Below, piece after piece: positions 45,133 to 56,329 of a stretch of DNA of 64,000 nt (within the stretch, counting starts at the first letter, position 1; the number at the start of each line of letters is the position of its first letter). The stretch comes from Ariolimax columbianus (taxonomy: Eukaryota > Mollusca > Gastropoda > Stylommatophora > Arionidae): assembly GCA_036924085.1 (NCBI GenBank), contig JAVGWX010000011.1, positions 14,184,818 through 14,248,817 on the forward strand. The letters run 5' to 3'. Both the position numbers and the translations under genes were made by a program. The notes beneath the pieces are model-generated. The model did not search any database. It had not been told where the DNA came from and saw only the letters and a list, made by a program, of their open reading frames with translations.

Positions 45133-47445
45133 TGGAAGGCTCAAGATGCTGAGCAGCGCATGAGCTGCAGTGGTCAGCGACCCATAGCTGACTGCTAGCG
45201 TCATGGCCAGCAAACAAGAGCTGACAAGACTCTTCTACACCTCCACGCGGTGATCCTGAATAACAGGCTGCAGGAGGGCAGACTGGTTAAGGAGAAGGAA
45301 TCCAAGAGGGAATGCTAACCCGGTTCTCAAAAAATGCTTGCTGAAGTCGGATGTGTTGAACCGAAAGAGTCAAGCTAAGAAGAAGTGATGTCTGTGGGAA
45401 GATGTACAAGTGGATCAACCACTACCTCAAACAAAGAACGGCCAGAGTCCAAGTACAAGGGCAGATGAGCAAAAAGGTGACACTCGAACAGGGAGTACCC
45501 CAAGGGGGAGTTTTGTCACCCACACTCTTCCTGGTATATATAAACGATATTACAGAGAATATACCAAGAAGAGTCCATAGCTCAATGTTTGCAGACGATC
45601 TGGCTATGTGGACCTCTGAAAAGAATCTCACCATAGCAAGAAATCGGATGCAGACGGCCCTAACATCGCTGGAGGAGTGGGCGAACTCATAGCTGGTCAA
45701 AATTAACGAGGAGAAAACCACGTGCACAATATTCTCGCTCTCATTAAAACCCCAAAGTACCAAATTAAGTCTAAATGGCAAAATCCTGCAGCCAAACGAC
45801 AACCTAACCTATCTGGGAGTCACATTTGATCGGCGCATGACATGGAAAAGTCAGATCGAGAGAAACCGAATGAAAGCCAGAGAAAAAATGGCAATCATGA
45901 GGAAACTTGCTGGCACAAGCTGGGGAGCAGACGAAGGCATACTAAAGAAACTGTACACTGGAAGAGTGAGACCAGTTCTCGAGTATGGCATTGCGGCATG
46001 GACAACAGCAGCGAAGGCGAACTTCGATAAAGTTAACAAACTTCAAAACCAAGCCATGAGAATTATAACAGGTGGCATGAAGTCAACGCCAGTTGTAGAA
46101 CTTGAAAAGATCACAAAACTGCAATCCATGACCGATAGAAGAGACTGCAGAGCCCAGCTGCAGTCAGAGAAACTCCGAAGACTGACGGACCATCCAATGT
46201 ACCAGAGACTAAACAATTTGGGAAATGGGAAACTAAAGCGGAGAAACTTTGCAGAAATAGCCAAAGCAAAGATGCACGAAGATCCCACAAACGCACAAAC
46301 AACACCAAAACCCATCACTACTGTACGAAAACCTACCTGGAGGCAGGATATATTTCCAGAGGTGATAGAAAATATACCAGGAATTGCAAACAAAAACTGC
46401 CAGACTGAAAAAGAAAGGAGAGACACTACCCTAAGCTTCATAACGAAAAGCTACCCAAGCATGGACTGGGCCCATGCATACACCGACGGTTCTGTAACAA
46501 ACACTACACAGAACGGAGGGGCAGGAGCATTCCTGAACCTACAAAATGGCAGACAAATATCACTGTCATTCGCTACTGGTAAGTACACAAGCAATTTCAG
46601 AGCGGAGGCAGAGGCACTGAGGGCGGCAGTGGAAGAAATGGTGACAAACAGTGAAAATGAGAGCCATATAGTTCTGCTTACAGATGCTCTCGAAGTAGTC
46701 ACAGCGCTAAAAAGCCAGAAAAACACTGAGCTTAATGACCTAAGAGCAGCACTCTGCAAACTGTGCCAGCAGTCCGCACCAAAAAGGGTAGTGGTACAGT
46801 GGGTCCCGTCACACTGCAACATCCAAGGCAACGAGGAGGCAGACAGACTGGCAAAAGAAGGTGCAAGACTACCACAAACAGATACCAGTATGACGTACGA
46901 AGAGTCAAAACGGCTTATCAAAGCCAGATACATGACCAAATGGGAAACCGAACATACTGGTTACACCAAAAACGATGCCTATTACCAGTTGAACCGAAGA
47001 GAGCAGGTCGTTGTCTTCAGACTTCGCACTGGCCACAACAGACTGAGGTACCACCTATTCAACAAATTGAAGATAGGGTGTACCGACGAATGCCCGTGCG
47101 GTACTGGTAAAATGACCACTGAACATCTGCTGCAGAACTGCCCGACATACGAGGATCAGAGAGAGCAGATGTGGCCATTACCAGTGGAACTGCAAGACAA
47201 GCTCTATGGCAGTGGCGAGAGCCTCAGGACGACCGCCGCTTTTTTCGAAAAAATAATGGTTACTGTCTGACTGTGTACGCAGAAGAAGAAGAAGAAGAAC
47301 CGAAAGGTGCAAATATCGCAGTCAAGCTGTAAACTACGACATAACGCATTCCGTTCTCTGGACTACATTCTGCTACTGAAGCCCTTTCATGGTTTGGTAG
47401 TGAGAGATTAAGAACGAACGAAGCCAAGCCAAGTCACAAGCCAAA
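45133..47445 (+). repeat. D1 dispersed repeat split by LINE-beta
   Basis: The left part 45133-45376 ends in 'gaaccgaaag' plus 'agtcaagct'. The right part resumes at 47297 with 'gaaccgaaaggtgcaaatat' and runs to 'gaacgaacgaagccaagcc'. Joining both gives the normal D1 order seen at 9612-9995. Confidence 0.88.
45377..47296 (+). mobile_element. LINE-beta, 5'-truncated but nearly open RT + RNase H
   Basis: One frame (45402-47270) is open except for a single TAG at 45690-45692. Before the stop it encodes the RT palm: 'QGVPQGGVLSPTLFLVYIND' and 'FADDLAMWTSE'. After it come 'NLTYLGVTFDRRMTW', the thumb ('LAGTSWGADEGILKKLYTG'), a linker, and an RNase H domain with 'YTDGS' (about residue 214 of the downstream 477), 'RAEAEALRAA' (256), 'LLTDALE' (281) and 'HCNIQGNEEADRLAKEGA' (325-342). 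All four acidic positions look present. A Cys/His knuckle 'CPCGTGKMTTEHLLQNC' closes the protein. The 3' tail is (AGA)n. RNase H after RT places it in the I/Jockey superfamily. The endonuclease is lost by 5' truncation. This is the youngest-looking LINE in the window. Confidence 0.95.
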
Positions 47446-47489
47446 TGTGGAAGGCAAACGGGCCTGAGAGAAACAACGTTCTAAGTAAG

Positions 47490-47575
47490 TCACTGACAAC
47501 CACGGTTAAGGACACAACTATAGAGCTGACATACAAAGTCGCTACTTTAAATGTGTGCGGCCTGGTACTGAAGGC
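47490..47575 (+). mobile_element. LINE endonuclease start remnant
   Basis: Reads 'LTYKVATLNVCGL', the usual first strand of an AP-type LINE endonuclease ('..VATLNVCGL..'), and is cut off by the tandem array that follows. Confidence 0.6.
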
Positions 47576-48005
47576 TACACAGACAGTCACTGACGGCTAC
47601 ACAGACAGTCACTTAAGGCTACACAGACAGTCACTTAAGGCTACACAGACAGTCACTTAAGGCTACACAGACAGTCGCCGAATGCTACACAGACATTAAG
47701 TTAAGGCTACACAGACAGTCACTTAAGGCTACACAGACAGTCACTTAAAGCTACACAGACAGTCACTTAAGGCTACACAGACAGTAACTTAAGGCTACAC
47801 AGACAGTCACCGAATGCTACACAGACATTAAGTTAAGGCTACACAGACAGTCACTTAAGGCTACACAGACAGTCACTTAAAGCTACACAGACAGTCACTT
47901 AAGGCTACATAGACATTCACTGAAGGTTACACAGACAGTCACTGAAGGCTACACAGACAGTAACTTAAGGCTACACAGACAGTCACTGAAGGCTACACAG
48001 TCTCC
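47572..48005. repeat. 22-bp minisatellite, about 19 copies
   Basis: Units of 'gctacacagacagtcactta'+'ag'. A variant block ('cgaatgctacacagacatta'+'agttaag') recurs at about 47679 and 47811, indicating a higher-order duplication of about 132 bp. The array grows out of the endonuclease start at 47490. Confidence 0.97.
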
Positions 48006-48029
48006 TTCATTGACGATCACAACATACAA

Positions 48030-48270
48030 ATCTTAAGAATAGACCGACTGAATAAATAACCATGCAGGTCTCCGGTCCACGACCAAGAGGCAGACAACGA
48101 CGTCGATGGATCGAGGGTGTCCTCTGACACTCTCAGGCAGTTACACATAACGACAACACAAGCCTCCCACTTGGTGATAACAAGAAATCGTCTCAAATCG
48201 TCTCTGCGACGCCGTATGGCAAGAGCAGTAGGACAACAGAAGAAGAAGAAGATGAAGAAGAATAAGAAGT
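48030..48270 (+). mobile_element. LINE C-terminal remnant with (GAA)n tail
   Basis: Reads 'RPRGRQRRRWIEGV', 'SDTLRQLHITTTQASHLVIT' and 'RNRLKSSLRRRMARAVGQQ', followed by (AAG)n. Together with 47490 and the array it may be a single element whose middle was replaced by repeats. 48271-48940 shows nothing identifiable. Confidence 0.7.
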
Positions 48271-48944
48271 AGTAAAAGACGAAGAAGGTTGACATCTAGA
48301 TGTGGACAGGAAAGAGACTGGCAGATTGTGCCATCAAAGCAAGAGAAATATAAGCAAGAGAAATATAAAGTTGGAGTTCATTTGCAGTGAAAATGGTACA
48401 TGAATTGAAGAAGACCCTTTCAAAACACGAAACTAACTAGCCAGAAGCGTTAAATTTATAGCACTTGAACGTGAAATCCAACTAGACGAACAAGAGCACT
48501 TCTGCCATAGCCCACATTATCAGAGCTGTGACCTTCTGAAAAAAAACCAGTGTGAAATAACTATATATACTCAGAGATACCACATCGTTAACATTGTGTA
48601 ACGCTGTAACTATAGAATTTACGCAGCCGTATATAAAACTAATGACGCTAAGCCCATTTCATATTTCACGGAACGAAACTAGGCTAGTCCACAGAGATTT
48701 TTCAGCGAAGAAGCTTAAAATAGAGCTAAGATTATGTAACTCACACTAAGCTCTTTAAAGGGCATGTATACGCCCTTGAAAATGATTACATGAGAAATTA
48801 TATGATATAATTCTGCAAGTCTAGAATGTGGCAATATATTTTCTAGGTTTCTCCTGTTGGTCTCCATATGGAGCATAGTGTCACCAGCTGGCCTCCTTAC
48901 GGGAAGTCTATACATAGCTTATCATTATGTGGTCTTTTTTGGTG

Positions 48945-49310
48945 CCAGTGATTTGGCTTGGCTTCGTTCGTTCTCAATCTATCACTACCAGACCCTGAAA
49001 GGGTTTAAGTAGCAGAATGTAGTCCAGAGAACGGAATGCTATGTGTCGTAGTTTACAGCTTGACTGCGATATTTGCACCTTTCGGTCCAACACATCCGAC
49101 TTCAGCAAGCAGTTTTTGAGTACCGGGTTAGCATTCCCTCTCCGATCCCTTCTCCTTAGCCAGTCTGCCCTGCTGCAGCCTGTTATCCAGGATCACCGCG
49201 TGGAGGTGTAGAAGGGTCTTGGCAGCTATGGTTCGCTGGCCCTGACGCTAGCAGTCAGCTATGGGTCACTGACCACTGCAGCTCATGCGCTGCTCAGCGT
49301 CTAGATCCCG
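48945..49310 (-). repeat. D1 dispersed repeat, complete minus copy
   Basis: Plus-strand text shows 'ggcttcgttcgttctcaatc', 'gcacctttcggtccaacac', 'agccagtctgccctgctgca', 'atcaccgcgtggaggtgt' and 'gctcatgcgctgctcagcgt', an uninterrupted D1 in reverse. Good reference copy. Confidence 0.88.
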
Positions 49311-49509
49311 TGCCAGTAATTTTACATGATGAGATTGCTAGACCCTTCACAACCCTGTTTTGATGCCCTTTACGGCATGCTTATAAGAAAGCTGGCTATG
49401 TATTCTTTGCTAGAGTAAGATGCAGACTGTCTGTTAAGTGGAATGCTGCATACTTGACAGAAATGTTCAGCATTAGATCAAAGCAGTGACATCACGTGTA
49501 AGATTGCTA

Positions 49510-49800
49510 TCTCGTACCTCTTTAATTAGGATTGCAATCTTCATCTTGGGTTTACTAAAAGAAGATCGTGCTTAACAATTCTATTATAATTCATGAATAA
49601 GGTTGCCAAGATGAGAAGTGGAAAGGAGCCAGTGAATTTATATCTAGATTTTGCAAAGGCCTATTATATACCCCATCAAAGTTTGTTTAGGAAGTTAAAA
49701 TCACATGAAATAGATGGGGATGTTGCCAAATGGATTGAAAATTCGTTAACGGAAAGTAGGCAAACAGTGGGGATAAATAAGGCACCTGTCCAATGCGTGT
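49510..49800 (+). mobile_element. CR1-like RT fragment
   Basis: 'NLHLGFTKRRSCLTILL' then 'VAKMRSGKEPVNLYLDFAKA' and 'WIENSLTESRQTV': the RT segment with the first catalytic Asp in 'YLDFAKA', typical of CR1-type LINEs ('.DFAKAFD.VPH..L..KL'). Ends at 49800 where a tandem array begins. Confidence 0.75.
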
Positions 49801-49854
49801 AGAAGCAGAATTTCGACGTGTAAAACGAAGTATTTGGTTGAGGTAGGTCATTGG

Positions 49855-50020
49855 TGTTACCAGGTGAAATGAAGTGTTTGAAAGGTTATTGGTATTACCA
49901 GGTAAAATGAAGGCTTTGAGGAAGGTCATTAGAGTTACCAGGTGAAATGAAGTGTTTGAAAGGTTATTGGTATTACCAGGTAAAATGAAGGGTTTGAGGA
50001 AGGTCATTGGTGTTACCAGC
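49855..50020. repeat. Dimeric tandem repeat (about 39+40 bp)
   Basis: Two subtypes alternate: 'gttaccaggtgaaatgaagt'+'gtttgaaaggttattggt' and 'attaccaggtaaaatgaagg'+'.tttgaggaaggtcatt'. The ~79-bp dimer is repeated about twice, next to the RT fragment. Confidence 0.9.
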
Positions 50021-50194
50021 AAAGACAGAAAGCGAAACAGACAATAGAAGTATTGTACGCACAATGACTTGCGCATAGTAAATTTTCAGGCACAAGATAC
50101 GCTGGTACGGTGATATCATGAGAATGCATTCTGATCAACATGGCTTACAACACTGAGGGACTTGGGTATAGGGAACAGGACGGAAGTGAGGCAG

Positions 50195-50330
50195 GTGAAT
50201 AGATGACAGAATGATTGTGTAACGACACGAACTCACAATGACCAATGCAACGAACTTGGCGCCGGACAAACGACTTAAGCTCCCCACAACGCTCAACGTC
50301 TTTAGTGGAAATAAAACACAACTAACAGCA
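50195..50330 (+). repeat. Dispersed repeat R5, copy 2
   Basis: Matches 30975-31075: 'caatgaccaatgcaacg', 'aacttggcgccggaca' and 'cgctcaacg'. Class unknown. Confidence 0.55.
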
Positions 50331-50465
50331 GTAGTAATCAATATAACACGAATAAACACAATTATCCGAATTTGAACAATACACTAAACTGCAAAAGCTG
50401 GCAACACAAAAATACACTATTATTTTCAATCAAATTGAATCGTTGAATACAATACTTTTTCTCAC

Positions 50466-50705
50466 GAGAGGCCGCACAATCAGACAGGATGGTACGCAGA
50501 ATACAATTGATACGGACCGTAACATGTGCATTACACGTAAGAAATGAATACTTCTTGAATCCGTAAAACGCGAGTGTGCGTTCTCGCTAAGCGATCTTCC
50601 ACAGCTTACGAATCCAAATAGACGAGGGGTTGAGATTTAATCAGCACGCTTCGTGATGTCTGTGTTGATGCTGTAGTGGTTGTTTGACTACATTGTATTA
50701 AGAAC
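50466..50705 (+). repeat. Long direct repeat, left copy
   Basis: Closely similar to 52213-52463: 'taacatgtgcattac', 'gtaagaaatgaat', 'ttctcgctaagcgatc', 'ccacagcttacgaatccaaa', 'tagacgagg', 'atcagcacgcttcgtga', 'gactacattgtattaagaac'. Same orientation, 1.75 kb apart, flanking the telomere-like tract. No TG..CA ends or coding, so an LTR call is not supported. Confidence 0.88.
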
Positions 50706-50879
50706 CTCGGTACCAGCCACGAGAATTGTTGGCGATATACGACTCGCATCTCGCATCTCTTGTTTAGTCCACTAGTAATAGGAGCTTGCTGTTTAATAAC
50801 ACAAATAAAATGTGTGTTTTACCCGTTATTCCATTCGAACTTTTACTACACCAAACTAATAGATTACGTTTTTATCCCA

Positions 50880-51610
50880 GAAGACTAATCATAATTGTAA
50901 ACCTGGACCTTAACTAACTGTAAAATTGTACCTAACCCAAAACCAAAATAAACGTTAAACTTAAAAACCGTTTACACAAAATCCATAAACATGAAAGTCA
51001 AAAACCTAAACTTCAAATGCCTAAAGTTAAAACTAACACTAAACGTAACCTTAAACATAACACTAAGCCAAACTCTAATCCAAAAATCTAACCATGTCCC
51101 TAAATTTAATCTTAAACCTAACGGTAAATCTAACCATAAACCTAACACTAAACCTAACCCTAAACATAATCATAACCTTAAACCTAACATTAAACTTAAC
51201 CTAACACTACACTTAACCCTAGCCCTAATTCTAAACCAAAACCTAAACCTTCCCTAAACATAACCCTAAAACTAACCCAAACCCTAAATCCTATCCCTAA
51301 ACCTTAACCTTAAACCTAAAACCTTACCCTAAGCCCTACCCCTAAACCCTAATCTTAACCCTACCCCTAAACTCTAACCCTAAATCCCAACCCTAAACTC
51401 TACCCCTAAACCCTAACTCTTAACCCTACCCTAAACCCAATTCTAAACCCAAACCCTAAACCATAACCCTAACCCTGAACCTTAACCCTAAACCCTAACC
51501 CTAACCTAACACTAAATAAACGCTAACCTTAACCCTTAAACTAACCCTAAAACTAACCCTAACCCTAAACCCTAACCCCAAAACCTAATCCTAACTCCAA
51601 AAAAAATAAG
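50880..51610. repeat. Degenerate telomere-like (CCCTAA)n/(CCCTAAA)n tract
   Basis: Over 700 bases of interspersed 'ccctaa', 'ccctaaa', 'cctaac' and 'cttaac' words on the plus strand, purest at 51285-51600. Both six- and seven-base spacing occur. It is decayed, so an old interstitial tract and not a functional telomere. Apparent K/N/P/L-rich frames are artefacts. 51611-52210 is unassigned. Confidence 0.85.
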
Positions 51611-52212
51611 TACTTAATGGGTTTGGTAACAAGTCTATATGTATTGCGCATCATGTTATATCTTTGAGCGAATAATCATGTCGTGTTTTTGCTACAGACC
51701 GTCAATGTTAATAATCCTGTGAATTTTCTTTTAGATGTACAATTTCATGTGCCATATTTTCATTATACATTTCAAGTCGTGTGAATTATACAACAAAGTA
51801 CGCACTAATGTGCAGTCGATCCCCCCGAAGTCATTCAACCAGGCAAATAAGTGCCTATCGCTAGACAGTCCTAAACTATCATTATGTCCTGCAGTTCATC
51901 TTGTTCGCCCTCAGAAGATTCCATGACGCGTTCTTAACGCTCTGCAACTGAGGCTTTCATTTGGCTATTAGTAATAAATATGTGAGTGGTTTTCTTATAG
52001 CATTCTTCTTAGACCTGGGGATGGTGTGAATTTGGGCTTGAGCAGTGTTGGCATTTATCTTACCCGGCAGTACAGGGTCTGTGATTTTAGCGGTGTTGGT
52101 TGTTATTGTTAAGGAATGCGAACAATGAGTAAGTTACTCTTTTGTGCGTCCTGACAAGGACGTTAAGCGGCGGGTTGCAGTAGCTTTTCTAACATTCCGA
52201 GCGTGCTGATGC

Positions 52213-52463
52213 GAAAGGCCACACAATCAGATATGATTGCACGCAGAATACCATTCATACGGACTATAACATGTGCATTACCATTACGCGTAAGAAATGA
52301 ATATTTCTGGAATCCGTACAATGCGAGTGTGCATTCTCGCTAAGCGATCGTCCACAGCTTACGAATCCAAATAGACGAGGGATTGAGATTTGATCAGCAC
52401 GCTTCGTGAAGTCTGTATTGATGCTGTGGAAGTTGTTTGACTACATTGTATTAAGAACGTGGT
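52213..52463 (+). repeat. Long direct repeat, right copy
   Basis: Partner of 50466-50705, with a few substitutions and small insertions ('attaccattacgcgtaag' versus 'attacacgtaag'). Confidence 0.88.
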
Positions 52464-52559
52464 TTCAATCACGCGAGGCCCGGAGGACCGCGGTCCACAT
52501 TCATCAGCACCCTTGAGATATGAGGAGGGCTACGATAACATGTCAATTAACGCCCGTTT

Positions 52560-55500
52560 CAATCAATCAATCAATCAAAGTCCGTCGCTCCTTTCGGTGC
52601 ATAGACCATCAACACCATCTCGTCAGCGTACACGGTCCTGGGCTGCTTGTTCTGCCTCTCTCCAGGTGTAAGCATTTAATTTTAGCCCCTTCTCACATTT
52701 TCTTCTCCTCGTATTTGTTGGTCTACCTCTCTCTCTTTTACCTGAGGATTCCATGTAAAAACATGTCTGGCTTTGTTAGACTGTGCCTTCCGCAGCGTAT
52801 GTCCATCCAGCCCCATTTTCTTTGCTTAATTTGTTGTTCCAATGGATGTTGTTGGCTCCGTTTCCCCAAGTCTTCATTCCTCACCATGTCCTGCCACTTT
52901 ATGTCCATTATCCGTCGTAGGCATCTGTTAATGAAGGACTGGAGTCTTTGTTGTATGACCTTGGTCATTCTCCATGTCTCCGCTCCATACAGCAACACCG
53001 ACTTGACACTTGCGTTGGATATTCTAATTTTGGTGTGAATCTTGATATCTCTGGATCTCCATATATTGATTAGTGTCAGGAATATTCCTTGTGCCTTTCC
53101 AATTCTAATCCTTTCATCTGTACCTCCTGATGTGTCTATCGTACTACCTAAATAGGTAAGGGTATACACTTCCTCCAACGGCTCTCCGTCCAGCATGATT
53201 GGTTCTTTGCTGTTAGTATTGAGTTTAAGGAGCTTGGTTTTCTTCATGTTGATATTCAGTCCCAGTTTGGCCGATTGTTCTTTCACCCAATCAAGTTTCT
53301 CTTGTATTTGACTACGACTGTGTGACAAAAGTACCAGATCATCAGCGTAGTCCAGGTTCTCCAATTGTGACAATAGTGTCCACCGAATACCAGTTTTTTG
53401 CCTTCGATTGATGTCCTCATTGTCCAATCTATAGCCAACAAGAACAGGAAAGGTGAGAGCAGGCATCCCTGTCTCACCCCTGTTTGCACCCCGAAGCTGT
53501 CAGTCAGTACTCCTTCATGTACTACTTTACTGTGTTTTTGTACATATTCTGGATTAGGGTTGTGTACTCCCAATAGTGTCTCAACAGTTGCCATAGCGTA
53601 CTTCGATCTACACTGTCAAACGCCTATTCATAGTCTATAAAATGTGCATTTAGGGATGATTTCCATTTCATGCTTTGTACTACAATGATGCGTAGCGTAG
53701 CTATATACTCTGTGCATGATCTTCCCTGGCGAAATCCTACCTGTTCCTCTCTTAAATTTTTATGTACTTTAGTTTTTAATCAGTCAAAGATGATTCTGTT
53801 GAATATCTTGCCTGGCACGACAGCAATGTAATCCCCCTATAATTGCTGGAATCTGCCAGGTCCCCATTCTTCGGCAGTTTAATCAGATGTCCTTCTTTCC
53901 ATTCTGTTGGCACTCTCTCCTTCTTTCCATTCTGTTGGCACTCTCTCCTTCTTTCCATTCTGTTGGCACTCTCTCCTTCTTTCCATTCTGTTGGCACACT
54001 CTCCTCTTTCCATTCTGTTTGCACTCTCTCCTCTTCCCATTCTGTTGGCACTCTCTCCTCTTCCCATATCTTCTTGAATAATCCTTGCAATGTATCAGTG
54101 GCCTTATCTATATCTTCCATTATAGCTTCTGCTGCTATTCCATCTGGTCCAGCCGTTTTCCCTTTTTTGAGTTTGGATATGGCCCGTTGGATTTCTATCT
54201 TACTTGATGGGTTTGCCGTCTAAGTTCAGGGTCTCCTCTGCTGTTAGGATGTTTGGTGTTTCCTGTTGTGGAGGTCTGTTAATACTTTCTTTGAAATAAT
54301 CAATCCATTGTTTCTGTTGTTCCTCCGATGATGTCAATATCCTGCCTTTTCTATCTTTGGTTGGTCTGTCTGTATATATCTATTTGCCATGTTCTTTCTT
54401 AATAAGTAGAAATCTCTCATATTTCCTCTCTCTGTTGACTCTTCTGCCTCCTGTGTCAGCTTGTCAATATATTTCCTTTTATTTTTCTTTATTCATGTTT
54501 TGACTTCTTTGTCTGTAACAGTATAATTACTATGTGCTTCTGCTATAGTGGCTCGGGTTCGGCAATTGTTGAGTTTAGCTTTCTTCTTTTTCCTTTCTTC
54601 TATTTTATGCAATGTCTCTTTTGTAATCCATTGTTTGATCCATCCCTTGAATCCCAAAGTTTCTTTGCATGTCTAATTCCAAATCTCTTTAACCTGGCCC
54701 CACACACTATTAATGTCCATTTCTTCATCCTCATATAGCTCTTGTAACACTTGATATTTGTTATTGTTTTAAGCTAAATTCGGTCTTCTTCTCCTGGTGT
54801 TACAATAAGTGTACGTTATATCTTGTTCTCCTTATGCCCTGTACTGGGTACTTTTTTAGTTTGAGCTGCAAAATCCCCAGCAACATGTGGTGGTCTAACG
54901 CTACATCTGCACTTCACTTTTATATCTTTTAGTGTAGTTCTAAACGCTTGACTGACACAGATAGGATCAATCTGATTTTCTCGTTACCTGGTCAGGAGAT
55001 GGCCATGTGGCCTTATGTATCTTATTATATGGAAATATGATTCCTCCAATTATTATTTTATGTAGCACACATAACTCTGCAAACATTTCTCCATTTTCGT
55101 TCATCTGTCCCATTCCTTGTCTTCCCATAATGTGTTGGTAACCTAGGTTGTCTGCTCCGACGTCAGCATTAAAGTCTCCCATTAAGATTAAGAGATCCTT
55201 TTTTTTTCTGCGTGTCAAGGACTTCTTCCAGTTTGTTGAAGTATTCTTGTTTTTTATCATCATCAGGATCGTTAGTTGTGGCAAAGCACTGAATAATGTT
55301 TATACCGATGTGTTTATTCCTCGTTATAAAGCTTGCGCTCATGATTCGGTTGGTAATTAGCCTCCCACTTTATGTGCACCGGCTGTGCTTCTCTAGAGAG
55401 CACCAGTGCTACACCATTGGTATGTTGGACAACAGTTCCCTCGTTTCCAGAAGATATTATCGTTTCCTTAGTAGTCAGTCTCATTTTTCCTGATTGTGTT

Positions 55501-55900
55501 CATCTTGTTTCGCACAGTCCTAGCATTGCCAATTTGTAATTTATCATCTCTTTAGCTATTTTGGCTGTTTTACCTGCCTGGTACATTATTCTAACATTCC
55601 ATGTCACTATATTTGTTTACTTCTTAGTATTCAAACGGACAGTCAGCCGGGGAGCTTCCTCGTGGCCTTCACTCCACTGCGTCATTCTTCTCGTTTCCGA
55701 AAGACCATTCCTTTCCCAAGGCCGTTTGCTTTTCATTGTTATCAATGTTTTCGTAACCGACTTTAAAGAAATAGATTTGGCTGGTTGGTCCTAACCCAAC
55801 CTATTATACTCTAGGTGAGTTGTCAGTGTTTAGTCTATTCCCTCCCCCATGACCTATCCAACTTGGGAGACCCTTCTGGAAACTTTCACTTCCGTTGGCT
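52560..55900 (-). mobile_element. LINE-alpha, near-full-length minus copy
   Basis: 5' UTR lies at 55900-55620 (reverse complement of 13440-13700). Endonuclease: 'KKDLLILMGDFNADVGADN' and 'GQMNENGEMFAELC' (55050-55200), 'HKATWPSPDQVTRK' (54970). RT fingers: 'TDTLQGLFKKIW' and 'EGHLIKLPKNGDLADSSNYR' (53830-54110). Palm: 'GVRQGCLLSPFLFLLAIDW' (53430-53490) and 'LDYADDLVLLSHS' (53320-53350). Thumb and end: 'WRSRDIKIHTKIRI', 'LLYGAETWRMTK', 'CLRRIMDIKWQDMVRNE' (52860-53060). A (TTGA)n tail lies at 52560-52577. An open frame of 242 codons covers the palm to C-terminus, but a frameshift near 53340, the 27/28-bp array and stops in 54120-54950 inactivate it. YADD is intact. No RNase H seen. Confidence 0.93.
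53895..54068. repeat. 27/28-bp minisatellite in LINE-alpha RT
   Basis: About six units of 'ttccattctgttggcactct'+'ctccttc'. The first four are 28 bp and the later ones 27 bp. On minus they encode 'EERVPTEWKEG'-type repeats, an expansion of the conserved 'VPTEWKEGHLIKLPK' segment. 28-mers break the frame; 27-mers keep it. Confidence 0.95.
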
Positions 55901-56329
55901 TAGCTCCTGTGATCTTCTTCTTCTTCTTCTTCATCGTACGCTGTTTACAGCGATATTTTCGTTGCACTGTTTTATTTTGTTAAGCATGTGGCTCAGTGCA
56001 TACGATTTCAACAGGCGTTTCTGTAGTGTTGCCCTCCTTAGCCTTTGGCTGTCCCCAGCCTAACTGCAAGGCAGCAGTTGTATTTGGTCAGAGTTGTCTC
56101 TCTTAGGAAGTTGTCTTGCAGGACTATCAAGTCTTCCCTACTCGTGTCTATAGGGTTTGGCAATGATATGATATGATATGATGGACTATGTACTAGTTTG
56201 TACTATCCCGGAAGAGAGGCAGTCCAGTGTGACTTTGTCCCAGGATCGTCACGTCCTGCCAGAAACGTAGCATATGCATGTGAGTGAGGTATCTCTTTGC
56301 TCCCTTTATTTTCTCGGCTCATCTGCAGT
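55901..56329. other. Unassigned region
   Basis: A (TTC)n patch at 55915-55935, then unremarkable sequence with a small (ATGAT)n at 56163-56182. Nothing else supported. Confidence 0.35.

Noticed and set aside
50991..51257. Lys/Asn/Pro-rich 88-codon frame
   Set aside because: It is a translation of telomere-like repeats.
50466..52463. LTR retrotransposon with the direct repeats as LTRs
   Set aside because: No TG..CA ends, primer-binding site, gag or pol between them; the interior is telomere-like repeat.
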